35,707 nt of DNA from an uncultured Mycoplasmatota bacterium. Lineage in GTDB: Bacteria; Bacillota_I; Bacilli_A; RF39; UBA660. The notes under the pieces are model-generated. The model did not search any database, had not been told where the DNA came from, and saw only the letters and a list, made by a program, of their open reading frames with translations. The translations under genes were made by a program, and so were the position numbers. Positions 1-7,804 of this stretch are shown one piece after another (position 1 is the stretch's first letter; each line of letters opens with the position of its first letter). The DNA is taken from NCBI GenBank assembly GCA_947649355.1, contig CANSRG010000008.1, positions 1-35,707 on the forward strand, given 5' to 3'.

Positions 1-15
1 TTTTTTCATTTTTAT

Positions 16-50
16 AAAAAAAACTGCTAACAAATTTACTTTGTCAACAG
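16..50 (-). terminator. Possible minus-strand terminator hairpin
   Basis: Read on the minus strand, CTGTTGACAAA (40-50) can pair with TTTGTTAGCAG (24-34) through 11 bp including two G-U pairs. The stem is followed by eight T (16-23). No minus-strand gene lies upstream of it in the window, so its client is unknown. Confidence 0.3.
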
Positions 51-55
51 TCTGG

Positions 56-81
56 AACTTCAAAAGAATTGAAGTTTTTTT
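56..81 (+). terminator. Terminator of the gene left of the window
   Basis: AACTTCAA (56-63) and TTGAAGTT (69-76) form a perfect 8-bp stem with a 5-nt loop, followed by a run of T. It probably ends a plus-strand gene lying before the window. Confidence 0.75.
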
Positions 82-82
82 G

Positions 83-112
83 TTGCATCTTTTATCTAAA
101 AAATGGTATATT
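83..112 (+). promoter_or_regulatory. Sigma-A-type promoter of the methyltransferase gene
   Basis: TTGCAT (83-88), an 18-bp spacer and TATATT (107-112) preceded by TGG (extended -10). The predicted start is near 119. An AGGTG ribosome-binding site at 134-138 precedes ATG 145. Confidence 0.6.
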
Positions 113-144
113 GATTATGATTTTTATTTAGAGTAGGTGTATTT

Positions 145-2208
145 ATGGAAACAATGGAAAATGCTTTAAAAAAGAGGAATCTTACTGTTTATGATTTTCA
201 ATATGCTTTACAACATTGTTCACTAAAAGATTATGGAATAATGTCTTTGCATACATTTTGTCAAAACTTATCTATAAGTGTTGCTACAGGAAGAAATTGG
301 ATTCGTTTAAAAAAAATTGATCCCTTGTTTTCTTATCAAAATTCTTTTTATTTTTCTGTAGAATATTTTGAAATGTTTCAAAAATCTTTGTTAAAAGAAA
401 CAAATCTTTTATTAAAAAATGGTCGTAACAAAAAGTTTATTTCAGGTAATTCTTTGTATAAATCCTATTTGTCGGCTCAATCTAAAAATGCGAAAGTTAT
501 TATGGAACTTATTGATACTTTAGAACAAGAGAATGTTTTTATTACTGATCAGGTAATTCTTTTTTTGTTAGTACAATGTGCTGTTGAATTACTATCTTCT
601 TTTGAAGGAATTTCTTATAATGTTTTTGATTATATTGAAGGATATACGTCTAGTCCTTATTGTTTTTTGATTGATGATTTTCAAATAGCTAGGGGAGAAT
701 TGTTTTCTTTTTTTCATAAACATCCAAGTCTTTTAAAAACCTATTATTATGAACCTTTTGAAGATGTATTGGGGTTTTTATATATTTCTTTAAAAAATCT
801 TGGTGAACGTAAAGCGATGGGGTCTTATTTTACTCCAACAAAAATTGTTAAAAAAATGTTAAATCAGTTATTTTCGATGAATTCTTGTTCTTGTAAAACG
901 GTGTTTGATCCTTGTTGTGGGACAGGTAATTTTCTTCTTCAACTTCCAGAAGATATTCCTTTTTCTAATGTTTACGGAAATGATATTGACTCTATAAGTG
1001 TTAAAATTACTCGTATATCTTATGCTTTAAAATATCAAATTCAAAATCCAGATATTATTTATTCACATATTACCAATACTAATTATTTGTGGGATGATAG
1101 TTTTATGTTTTTTGATTTTGTAGTTACGAATCCGCCTTGGGGTTATTTATATTCTTATGAAGAAAAAATGTATTTACGTTCTAGGTATCTTTCTGTTACT
1201 GGTGCTAATGTAGAATCTTTTGATGTTTTTATTGAACGGGCTTTATCTAGTTTAAAACCAGGTGGTGTCTTTTCTTTTGTTATTCCAGAATCTTTTTTGA
1301 ATGTAAAAGCTCATCTACCTATTCGGCATTTATTAAAGAATCATTCCATTCAATACTTAGAATTTTTAGGAAATGCTTTTGATCAGGTACAATGTCCATC
1401 TATTATTTTGCATGTGATAAAAGATGAGCCTTTTCATACAACCGGTATGATTGTTCGTGATAAAAAACGAGAATTTGTTATACAAAAAGAAAGAGAATTT
1501 ACTTTAGAATACTTTTCTTATTGGATGGATGATAATGAAGAAGATGTTATAAGAAAAATGGAAAATGTTTCTCCTAAAGTTACTCTTTTTGAAAATGCAA
1601 CTTTTGCTTTAGGAATTGTTACTGGAAATAATAAAAAATTTTTGTCTAGTACAAAAGAATTTCAAAATGAAATTGTTTTAAAGGGTGCTAATTTACTAAA
1701 ATATCGAATTATGAGTGAACATGCTTCTTATCTTTCTTTTAAGCCTCAGTTATTTCAACAAGTTTCTTCAGAAGCTATTTATCGTGCGGAAGAAAAATTA
1801 TTATATCGATTTGTTTCTAATCAACTTGTTTTTTCTTATGATAATAAGCAAACCCTTTCCTTAAATAGTGCAAATATATTGATTCCTAAAGTAGAAGGTT
1901 TAGATATAAAATATATTTTGGCTCTTTTTAATTCTAGACCTATGCAGTTTTATTTTAAGAAAAAGTTTCATTCTGTGAAAGTTTTAAAATCCCATATTGA
2001 ATCTTTTCCTATTCCTGTTATTTCTACTAATTCTCAGCAAGAAATTATTACTTTGGTTGATCAACTTCTTTTAGAAGAAAAGAAAGAAAAAGTTTTAACT
2101 CTTTATAATGAAATAGATAAACTTGTTGCTAAATTATATAAACTAGAGGAAAAAGAGTATCTCTTAATCTGTTCTTCTATGGATGGAGAAAATTTATTTT
2201 TATTTTAA
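145..2208 (+). CDS. HTH-containing N6-adenine DNA methyltransferase
   Basis: Predicted S-adenosylmethionine-dependent DNA adenine methyltransferase of the large N6_Mtase/Eco57I-TaqI-like type, 687 aa. A helix-turn-helix-like stretch lies near residues 36-60. A GSYFTPTKIV segment (226-235) precedes motif I DPCCGTGNF (255-263), and the catalytic motif NPPWGY is at 329-334. After about residue 470 the protein resembles a TaqI-type target-recognition region (a segment around KGANLLKY). No nuclease motif is visible and no restriction or specificity-subunit gene adjoins. It could therefore be an orphan regulatory methylase or the modification half of a system whose partner lies elsewhere. It has its own promoter and terminator, so it is not part of the rpsF operon. 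The methyltransferase call is firm; its biological role and target site are unknown. Confidence 0.85.
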   Translation: METMENALKKRNLTVYDFQYALQHCSLKDYGIMSLHTFCQNLSISVATGRNWIRLKKIDPLFSYQNSFYFSVEYFEMFQKSLLKETNLLLKNGRNKKFISGNSLYKSYLSAQSKNAKVIMELIDTLEQENVFITDQVILFLLVQCAVELLSSFEGISYNVFDYIEGYTSSPYCFLIDDFQIARGELFSFFHKHPSLLKTYYYEPFEDVLGFLYISLKNLGERKAMGSYFTPTKIVKKMLNQLFSMNSCSCKTVFDPCCGTGNFLLQLPEDIPFSNVYGNDIDSISVKITRISYALKYQIQNPDIIYSHITNTNYLWDDSFMFFDFVVTNPPWGYLYSYEEKMYLRSRYLSVTGANVESFDVFIERALSSLKPGGVFSFVIPESFLNVKAHLPIRHLLKNHSIQYLEFLGNAFDQVQCPSIILHVIKDEPFHTTGMIVRDKKREFVIQKEREFTLEYFSYWMDDNEEDVIRKMENVSPKVTLFENATFALGIVTGNNKKFLSSTKEFQNEIVLKGANLLKYRIMSEHASYLSFKPQLFQQVSSEAIYRAEEKLLYRFVSNQLVFSYDNKQTLSLNSANILIPKVEGLDIKYILALFNSRPMQFYFKKKFHSVKVLKSHIESFPIPVISTNSQQEIITLVDQLLLEEKKEKVLTLYNEIDKLVAKLYKLEEKEYLLICSSMDGENLFLF

Positions 2209-2242
2209 TATTTTATTCTTTTTTTTAAAATAAACTATATAA

Positions 2243-2251
2243 TGTGGATAA
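2243..2251 (-). promoter_or_regulatory. Perfect DnaA-box sequence
   Basis: TGTGGATAA on the plus strand is the complement of the consensus DnaA box TTATCCACA. It sits between the methyltransferase gene and the rpsF promoter and overlaps a TATAAT (2238-2243). I saw no cluster of further boxes, so this is at most a single regulatory or titration site, not an origin. Confidence 0.4.
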
Positions 2252-2284
2252 GTAAATTTTCATTTTTATTATATTTACTTTTTT
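2250..2284 (+). terminator. Terminator after the methyltransferase gene
   Basis: AAGTAAAT (2250-2257) pairs with ATTTACTT (2273-2280) across a 15-nt loop, followed by T residues to 2284. Confidence 0.55.
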
Positions 2285-2331
2285 ATAAACATTTCGTGTT
2301 GTTATTCTGGAAGTTTTTTTCTAAAAAAATG

Positions 2332-2360
2332 TTTACTTTGTGTGGTTTCAATGTTAAAAT
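2332..2360 (+). promoter_or_regulatory. Promoter of the rpsF-ssb-rpsR operon
   Basis: TTTACT (2332-2337), a 17-bp spacer and TAAAAT (2355-2360) with an upstream TGT (extended -10). The predicted start is near 2367, immediately before a hairpin. Confidence 0.6.
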
Positions 2361-2361
2361 A

Positions 2362-2414
2362 GGTCTCGAGAAAGAAATTTCTCCTTGCTTTTCGTTTGGA
2401 AAGCCATTTAGACC
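2362..2414 (+). promoter_or_regulatory. Structured rpsF leader RNA
   Basis: GAGAAA/TTTCTC (2368-2373 and 2378-2383) closes a GAAA tetraloop. GCTTTTC/GGAAAGC (2387-2393 and 2398-2404) closes a GTTT loop. An outer pair GGTCT/AGACC (2362-2366 and 2410-2414) would make a three-way junction just before the ribosome-binding site at 2419-2426. In many bacteria the rpsF leader binds the S6:S18 complex for autoregulation, so that is the likely role. I did not find the CCG-containing loop of the known motif, and the predicted start near 2367 would exclude the outer stem. Confidence 0.45.
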
Positions 2415-2431
2415 ATAAGGAGGTGTAGAAA

Positions 2432-2722
2432 ATGCATAAATACGAAATTATGTTCATTGTAAAAGCTACTATGGAGAGTGATGCTGTTAAAAATACAGCT
2501 GAAACTTTTAAAAAGTTAATTTCTGATTTAAAAGGAAATGTAGCTGAATACAAAGAATTAGGTGAAAAAAAATTAGCGTATCCTATTAAAAAAGAATTAA
2601 ATGGATACTACTATGTAATGCAAGTAGAAGCTGATAAAGATTGCATTATGGAATTTGATCGTAAAATTCGTTTAGATGAAAATGTTTTAAGACATTTAAT
2701 CATTCGTCAAGAAGAGGAGTAA
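2432..2722 (+). CDS. rpsF: 30S ribosomal protein bS6
   Basis: Small-subunit protein S6, 96 aa, normal length. It begins with the typical YEIMFIVKATM strand and contains the ELGEKKLAYPIKKE segment characteristic of S6. S6 pairs with S18 on the platform of the 30S subunit. It is the first gene of the conserved rpsF-ssb-rpsR operon, with ssb starting 3 nt after its stop. The ATG has a strong AGGAGGTG ribosome-binding site (2419-2426). A folded leader precedes it and may mediate feedback. Confidence 0.97.
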   Translation: MHKYEIMFIVKATMESDAVKNTAETFKKLISDLKGNVAEYKELGEKKLAYPIKKELNGYYYVMQVEADKDCIMEFDRKIRLDENVLRHLIIRQEEE

Positions 2723-2725
2723 TAT

Positions 2726-3211
2726 ATGAATAAGGTAATTTTAATTGGAAGACTAGCAAGAGATCCTGAAATGAGAACAACTGGTTCTGGAGTTTCTATG
2801 ACTCGCTTTACTATTGCAGTATCACGTCCTATTAGTCCTCAAGCAGGTGGACAACCTCAAACGGATTTTATTGGATGTATTGCTTGGAGACGTCAAGCTG
2901 AAAATATTGCAAAGTATTGTTTTAAGGGTTCTCAAGTTGCTGTAGAAGGTAGAATTCAAACTGGTTCTTATGATGGAACAGATGGTCAAAAACATTATAC
3001 TACGGATATTGTAGCTGATAATGTGACTTTTCTTGGAACACGTGGGAATGGAGAATCTAATTCTTCTAATGGATTTGGGGATACTAGCTATTCTGCTCCA
3101 ATGCCTTCATATAATGAACCTCAAGTTATGCCATCAACCGATATTTCTGAAGATCCATTCAAAGATTTTGGAGAAGAAATTTCGTTATCTGATGATGACT
3201 TACCATTCTAG
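2726..3211 (+). CDS. ssb: Single-stranded DNA-binding protein
   Basis: SSB, 161 aa, coats single-stranded DNA at replication forks and recruits repair partners. The OB-fold occupies about residues 1-108 ([19 protein letters not shown] at the start; the usual [16 protein letters not shown] segment). A low-complexity Ser/Asn/Pro linker follows. The acidic interaction tip SDDDLPF ends the protein, as in functional SSBs. It lies between rpsF and rpsR, the standard arrangement, with a GAGGAG ribosome-binding site inside the end of rpsF. Confidence 0.97.
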   Translation: MNKVILIGRLARDPEMRTTGSGVSMTRFTIAVSRPISPQAGGQPQTDFIGCIAWRRQAENIAKYCFKGSQVAVEGRIQTGSYDGTDGQKHYTTDIVADNVTFLGTRGNGESNSSNGFGDTSYSAPMPSYNEPQVMPSTDISEDPFKDFGEEISLSDDDLPF

Positions 3212-3228
3212 GAAAGGAGAGTTTATTT

Positions 3229-3444
3229 ATGGCTGAATTTAGAAGAAAAAAGAAAAAAATATGTCAAATGTGTGCTGGAAAAAGTGTTGATTATAAAGAT
3301 GTAATGATTATCAACAAATATATTAGTGATAAGGGTAAAATATTACCTAGACGTATGACTGGTGCATGTGCTAAGCATCAAAGACATATTGCAGAACAAA
3401 TTAAGTATGCAAGATTTATGGCTTTAATTCCATATGTAAAATAA
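3229..3444 (+). CDS. rpsR: 30S ribosomal protein bS18
   Basis: S18, 71 aa. It carries CQMC near residues 12-15 and C-x-KHQ around 47-51, the cysteine-containing (C+) zinc-binding form, as opposed to the C- paralogue some Bacillota keep for zinc starvation. The rest ([17 protein letters not shown]) is the conserved S18 core that contacts S6 and 16S rRNA. AAGGAGAG precedes the ATG. The operon terminator begins 3 nt after the stop codon. Confidence 0.96.
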   Translation: MAEFRRKKKKICQMCAGKSVDYKDVMIINKYISDKGKILPRRMTGACAKHQRHIAEQIKYARFMALIPYVK

Positions 3445-3446
3445 TG

Positions 3447-3474
3447 AGAATACTTTTCAGAAGTGTTCTTTTTT
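3447..3474 (+). terminator. rpsR: Terminator of the rpsF operon
   Basis: GAATACTT (3448-3455) pairs with AAGTGTTC (3461-3468) with one G-U, loop TTCAG, then a T run (3469-3474). The ATG at 3444 of the following frame lies against this hairpin, so it is not a credible start. Confidence 0.7.
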
Positions 3475-3482
3475 GTTATACT
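3454..3482 (+). promoter_or_regulatory. Possible promoter of the HipA-like gene
   Basis: TTTTCA (3454-3459), a 17-bp spacer and TATACT (3477-3482), embedded in the rpsR terminator. The predicted start near 3489 would leave almost no leader before ATG 3492 or 3498. Confidence 0.4.
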
Positions 3483-3491
3483 TTTTATGTG

Positions 3492-4382
3492 ATGTGTATG
3501 GAAAGAAAAAATGGTTTTTGTATTTTAGACTTTCATAAAATTATTCGTACAATTCCTAGAAATCAAGAAGGAAATATTTATGTATTTCTTTTAGATGGGA
3601 AAGAATATTTTTTTAAAGAATGTGAAGAAAAAGAATGTTACGTAGAACTATTTTGTGAACAAGTGGCTCGTTTTTTAGGTATTTCGACAGTACATTATGA
3701 TTTAGCAAGAATGGAAAATATGACAGGTGTTTTTTCGGAGGGTTTTAATCCAAATCATTGTATGGAAACTTCTTTGAAAGAAATTTTAGAGATTTTTTAT
3801 CATGATGTTGTCTGTAATTATACAGATGATTTTTCACATGCTTTTTTTGTAGAAAATACTTTTAATTTAGAAAATATTTGGGAAGCTTTAGATTATTATT
3901 TTCGGGATTATAAAGATAAGAATATTGTAGTTTCTAGAATTATGAAACAATTAGTTGATTCTTTTATTTTACAAATTTGTACTGGTAATTCTGATTTACA
4001 TTATTTAAATTTAACAGTACTAAATGAAGAAGAACCTATTCTTGCTCCTAATTATGATTATGAAAAATGTGATTCTGTTTTAAGTTCTTTAAATACTTAT
4101 ACTTTACAAGTTTCACCACTTCGATTTTTTTCTAAAAATGATGGTATTACTACGATACTAAAATTTTTGCAATTCTCTTCTTGTGAATATAAGGAATATT
4201 TTTTAAAAAAGGTATCTTTGATGCCAAGTCCTTTTGAAATCTTTTCTAAAATTGAAGACCAATTACTTATTCCTATTCCATCTTTTATAAAAGAGATTTT
4301 AAGTTCAAAGTATTTAGAGGAGAAAGAAAAAATAGAAAACGTTATTTTGGAATTTCAAGAATCTAATTTTCGAAAAAGATAA
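3492..4382 (+). CDS. HipA-like Ser/Thr kinase-fold protein
   Basis: About 296 aa (from ATG 3492; ATG 3498 is equally possible). It resembles the C-terminal kinase half of HipA. A lysine in the strand DGKEYFFKE (residue 42) and a Glu in YVELFCEQVARFLGI fit the ATP-binding Lys and alpha-C Glu. GNSDLHYLN (165-173) matches the HipA catalytic loop N-x-D-x-H-x-x-N. LAPNYDYE (184-191) matches the LAPxYD metal-binding segment. HipA kinases phosphorylate targets such as glutamyl-tRNA synthetase, but no HipB-like antitoxin is adjacent and the full HipA N-terminal domain is missing. The gene sits alone between two terminators with its own promoter. The fold assignment is an inference from motifs; the substrate is unknown. 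Confidence 0.65.
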   Translation: MCMERKNGFCILDFHKIIRTIPRNQEGNIYVFLLDGKEYFFKECEEKECYVELFCEQVARFLGISTVHYDLARMENMTGVFSEGFNPNHCMETSLKEILEIFYHDVVCNYTDDFSHAFFVENTFNLENIWEALDYYFRDYKDKNIVVSRIMKQLVDSFILQICTGNSDLHYLNLTVLNEEEPILAPNYDYEKCDSVLSSLNTYTLQVSPLRFFSKNDGITTILKFLQFSSCEYKEYFLKKVSLMPSPFEIFSKIEDQLLIPIPSFIKEILSSKYLEEKEKIENVILEFQESNFRKR

Positions 4383-4411
4383 AAATAATTCGATATTGTT
4401 TTATCTTTTTT
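4373..4411 (+). terminator. Terminator of the HipA-like gene
   Basis: A perfect 12-bp stem, AAAAAGATAAAA (4373-4384) with TTTTATCTTTTT (4399-4410). It overlaps the last codons of the gene and ends in T. Confidence 0.75.
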
Positions 4412-4419
4412 CTATTCTT

Positions 4420-4428
4420 TGTTATAAT
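4420..4428 (+). promoter_or_regulatory. Extended -10 promoter of the rplI-dnaB operon
   Basis: TGTTATAAT: a TGn extended -10 with consensus TATAAT (4423-4428). The -35 is weak (TTTATC at 4399-4404, 18 bp away). Confidence 0.55.
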
Positions 4429-4456
4429 ATATTTACTTTGAAAGGATGTCTTATTT

Positions 4457-4897
4457 ATGAAAGTGATTTTATTAAAAGATGTAAAAGGGCAAGGTAAGAA
4501 AGATCAAATAGTAAATGTTAGTGATGGATATGCAACTAATTTTTTAATAAAACAAGGTCTTGCTGTTGCTCTTACTAATCGTAGTAAAGAAGTTTTGGAT
4601 AAATCTTTATTAAATCGTCATTTAGAAGAGGAAGCGAAAGTTTTAGAATTTGAGAAAATGGCTCAAGAATTACAAAAGAAAAAGATTGAATTTGTTGTTA
4701 AGACTGGCAAAGATGACCGTGTTTTTGGTGTGATTTCTACAAAGCAGATTAGTGATGAATTTAAAAAAATGGGATATGACATTGATAAAAAATGTATTAA
4801 ATGTGATCATACCATTGATTCTTTAGGAACTCATGAAGTTATGATTGAACTTCATAAGAGAGTTGTTTTTTCCTTTTTGATAGTATTAAAAAAGTAG
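4457..4897 (+). CDS. rplI: 50S ribosomal protein bL9
   Basis: L9, 146 aa, the elongated two-domain protein that binds 23S rRNA near L1. The N-terminal domain has the signature [15 protein letters not shown] and [14 protein letters not shown] long helix (about 45-75) links to the C-terminal domain with [14 protein letters not shown]. The last residues (FSFLIVLKK) are more hydrophobic than the usual charged L9 end. AAAGGATG precedes the ATG. It opens the operon that continues with dnaB, 9 nt downstream, a standard pairing in Bacillota. Confidence 0.95.
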   Translation: MKVILLKDVKGQGKKDQIVNVSDGYATNFLIKQGLAVALTNRSKEVLDKSLLNRHLEEEAKVLEFEKMAQELQKKKIEFVVKTGKDDRVFGVISTKQISDEFKKMGYDIDKKCIKCDHTIDSLGTHEVMIELHKRVVFSFLIVLKK

Positions 4898-4906
4898 GTG
4901 ATTTTT

Positions 4907-6256
4907 ATGGTTTCTAGAGTAATGCCTCAAAATGTAGAGGCAGAGATGAGTGTTTTAGGCGTTCCTTTTTTGAATCCTCATTCTCTTGAAAAAATTATGG
5001 AAACAATTACGGAGGAAATGTTTTTTGTAGAGGCTCATAAGAAAATTTTTAATGCTTTGGTAAGTCTTTATAAAAGTCATACTCCTATTGATATTACTAC
5101 TGTAAAAAATGAATTAGATAAGCAAAAAAATTTAAATGCGATAGGTGGTTTGGAGTATCTAACAGAAGTGATTGATTCGGTTGTTACTAGTGCGAATTTA
5201 GATTATTATATGAATATTATGAAAGAAAAAGCTATCCGAAGACATTTAATAGATACTGCAACTAATATTATTACAGATGCTTATGATGAGGAAGAAGATT
5301 TAACTCGTCTTTTAGATCAATCAGAACAAAAGATAGGGATGGTTGTACGTGCTCGGCAAACGAGTGAATTTAAAACTATTGCTGAGGCTTTACAAGAGGC
5401 TCGTGAAAATTTAGAACGCATGAGTCATGATCGAAGTTTGATTACTGGTATACCTAGTGGTTTTATTGAACTTGATAAAGAGACTAGTGGGTTTCATGAA
5501 GGAGAACTTATTATTTTGGCAGCAAGACCTGGTATGGGAAAAACTGCTTTTGCTTTGAATGTTGCCACGAATGCTGCGATGAAAACTGGAAAAACAATAG
5601 CAATCTTTAATCTAGAAATGAGTGCTGAACAGCTTGTAAATCGTATGCTTAGTGCAGTTGGTCAAATCGAAGGAGAAAAATTAAAAACTGGAATGTTAAA
5701 TGATAATGATTGGAAACGTTATACAGAAGCAATGAGTGAATTATCCGAGACTAATATATATATTGAAGATAATGCTTCTATTACAGCTCCTGAGATTAAA
5801 GCTAAGTGTCGGAAACTTGCTGCATCTCCAAAAGGGCTTGGTCTTGTAATTATTGATTACTTGCAGCTTGTTACAACGGGTGGTCGTGTAGAATCTCGTC
5901 AGGTGGAAGTATCTGAGATTTCCCGTGCTTTTAAAACAATGGCAATGGAACTTAAAGTTCCTGTAATCGCGCTTGCTCAACTTTCTCGTAATGCAGAGAG
6001 AAGAGAATCCAATCAACCTAAATTGGCTGATTTAAGAGAATCTGGTTCTATCGAACAAGATGCTGATTTAGTATTGTTTGTAAATCGTCAAGATTATTTT
6101 GAAACGAAAACGGCTGATAATAAACTTACGATTGTTCCAGCTGAAATCATTATTGCAAAACATCGTCGTGGTAGTACAGGACTTATTCAAGTTTTATTTG
6201 AATTAAATAAGAGTTGTTTTAAAAATTATACGCCAATGGATGAAAATGCATTTTAG
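4907..6256 (+). CDS. dnaB: Replicative DNA helicase
   Basis: DnaB-family (B. subtilis DnaC) hexameric 5'-3' helicase, 449 aa. The N-terminal primase-interaction domain covers about residues 1-150. The RecA-like domain has Walker A ARPGMGKT (about 206-213), NLEMS, Walker B VIIDYLQL, and the DLRESGSIEQDAD and AKHRRGSTG (arginine-finger region) motifs near the end. I chose ATG 4907 because AGGTG lies 8 nt upstream; the GTG at 4898 would overlap that site. The usual AEQSVLGA near the start reads AEMSVLGV here. It lies between rplI and a peptidase gene. Confidence 0.96.
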   Translation: MVSRVMPQNVEAEMSVLGVPFLNPHSLEKIMETITEEMFFVEAHKKIFNALVSLYKSHTPIDITTVKNELDKQKNLNAIGGLEYLTEVIDSVVTSANLDYYMNIMKEKAIRRHLIDTATNIITDAYDEEEDLTRLLDQSEQKIGMVVRARQTSEFKTIAEALQEARENLERMSHDRSLITGIPSGFIELDKETSGFHEGELIILAARPGMGKTAFALNVATNAAMKTGKTIAIFNLEMSAEQLVNRMLSAVGQIEGEKLKTGMLNDNDWKRYTEAMSELSETNIYIEDNASITAPEIKAKCRKLAASPKGLGLVIIDYLQLVTTGGRVESRQVEVSEISRAFKTMAMELKVPVIALAQLSRNAERRESNQPKLADLRESGSIEQDADLVLFVNRQDYFETKTADNKLTIVPAEIIIAKHRRGSTGLIQVLFELNKSCFKNYTPMDENAF

Positions 6257-6268
6257 GAAGGTGTCTAA

Positions 6269-7804
6269 ATGAAAAAGGATAAAATTTTAATTGGGATTTT
6301 TGGTGTGTTTTTGATTTTGTGTTTTGTTATTCAAGGTTTTGTACCTAAAACAAAAAATCCAAAGAGTGTTTATCAAGTTTATTTAAATGGAGAAAAAATA
6401 GGACTAGTTGATAATAAAGAAGAACTTTTAAATTTAATAAATGAAGAACAACAAGATATAAGAAATACTTATTCGGTACGGCAAGTTTATCCTCCAAATG
6501 GTTTTGATATTGAAGAATATGTTACATATGACGAAAATGTTGTATCTGCAAATAATATTTATCAAAAAATTAAAGAACAAAGTGACTTTACTGTAGAAGG
6601 CTATGAAGTGACGATTACACGTCCTAAAACTGAAAATGAAGAAGAAAAAGTTACTAAAATCTATGTTCTTGATGATGAAATATATAAGGAAGCAGAAAAA
6701 CGTTTTGTTACTACTTTTGTGGATGAAAAAGATTTTTATGCTTATATCAATAATACTCAAGAGGCTATTCGAGATGTGGGTTCTATCATTAAGCATATGG
6801 AGTTTGAAGAAAATATATTGATTAAAAAAGCTTATATTTCAACAAAAGAAAAAATTTTTACGAATGCTAATGAGCTTACACAATATTTGCTTTATGGAAC
6901 TACTGAACCCACGGAAAGTTATGTTGTAAAAAAAGGAGATACGATTTCTTCTATTGCCGAAGCTAGTAAATTAAATGTTCGAGAGCTTTTAATTGCCAAT
7001 CCTCGTTTTAAATCTGAAAATGCTATTTTAGCAATTGGAGATAAAGTTTCTAATAGTATTATCAATCCCCTTTTAACTCTTTATCAAGAGCTAAGAGTTA
7101 CTGAAGATGTAGAACAAGCTTTTACTAAAAAAACTGTGATTGATAATTCGATGCGTTATAATACAAGTAAAATTACTCAAAATGGTGTGACAGGACTCGC
7201 AAGAATTACTCAAGAACTTCGTGTAGTAAATGGAGAACGTACACAAGATACAAACCTTATTAGTAGTGTTACAATTCGTGAAGCTGTTGAAGAAATTACT
7301 TCTGTTGGGCCAACTTATACTTATAATCCTAGTAATTTTGGACATGGTAGTGCAGGTGGTACTTATAATACTGGATTAGACTGGGGCTGGCCAACTAAAA
7401 CTCCTTATGTTATTACTACTAATTATGAGTGGAGATGGGGAAGTTTTCATAATGCCTTAGATATTTCTGGTACTGGTTTTGGCTCTCCTATTTATGCTGC
7501 ACGTGGTGGTGTTGTAGTAGAAAGTTATTCTTCTTGTGCTAATTATGGTTGGTATGGTAGTATGTGTGGTGGTTCTTATGGAAATTATGTAGTCATTCAA
7601 CATGAAAATAATTTTTATACGATGTATGCTCACTTAAAAACAGATTTACAAGTTGGAGTAGGTAGTAAAGTAAACCGTGGTCAAGTAATAGGATATATGG
7701 GAAGTAGTGGTTCATCTACAGGGACTCATTTACATTTTGGTTTTGCAGTTGGCATGCCAAATCATGGTGGTAAATGGTATAGTCCATGGAGTTTGTATCA
7801 ATGA
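6269..7804 (+). CDS. Membrane-anchored LysM-G5-M23 peptidase
   Basis: Predicted cell-wall endopeptidase, 511 aa. One N-terminal membrane helix or signal anchor (6-24) is followed by about 190 residues without a clear assignment. A LysM peptidoglycan-binding module is at about 216-261 (SYVVKKGDTISSIAE). A G5-like domain spans about 268-345, with a Gly/Tyr-rich linker after it. The LytM/M23 zinc peptidase domain runs from about 378 to 511, with metal and catalytic residues H394, D398, H455 and H487-x-H489 (THLHFG). M23 enzymes cleave peptide cross-bridges. It is co-transcribed with dnaB and overlaps walJ (ATGA at 7801-7804). It occupies the place where the walRKHI genes precede walJ in many Bacilli. 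Confidence 0.88.
   Translation: MKKDKILIGIFGVFLILCFVIQGFVPKTKNPKSVYQVYLNGEKIGLVDNKEELLNLINEEQQDIRNTYSVRQVYPPNGFDIEEYVTYDENVVSANNIYQKIKEQSDFTVEGYEVTITRPKTENEEEKVTKIYVLDDEIYKEAEKRFVTTFVDEKDFYAYINNTQEAIRDVGSIIKHMEFEENILIKKAYISTKEKIFTNANELTQYLLYGTTEPTESYVVKKGDTISSIAEASKLNVRELLIANPRFKSENAILAIGDKVSNSIINPLLTLYQELRVTEDVEQAFTKKTVIDNSMRYNTSKITQNGVTGLARITQELRVVNGERTQDTNLISSVTIREAVEEITSVGPTYTYNPSNFGHGSAGGTYNTGLDWGWPTKTPYVITTNYEWRWGSFHNALDISGTGFGSPIYAARGGVVVESYSSCANYGWYGSMCGGSYGNYVVIQHENNFYTMYAHLKTDLQVGVGSKVNRGQVIGYMGSSGSSTGTHLHFGFAVGMPNHGGKWYSPWSLYQ

Noticed and set aside
145-2208. Complete restriction-modification or BREX-type defence system
   Set aside because: Only a methyltransferase is present; no nuclease, helicase or specificity gene adjoins.
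2362-2414. T-box or known metabolite riboswitch
   Set aside because: Downstream genes are ribosomal and no specifier loop or T-box sequence is seen; a ribosomal-protein leader is more likely.
3444-3491. Start of the HipA-like gene at 3444
   Set aside because: It would put the first codons inside the rpsR terminator and lacks a ribosome-binding site.
5741-6016. Reverse-strand frame inside dnaB
   Set aside because: Shadow of the helicase gene with no start signals.
7786-7800. Longer start for walJ
   Set aside because: ATG 7801 overlaps the preceding stop as ATGA and begins the conserved MKSVVLASGS.
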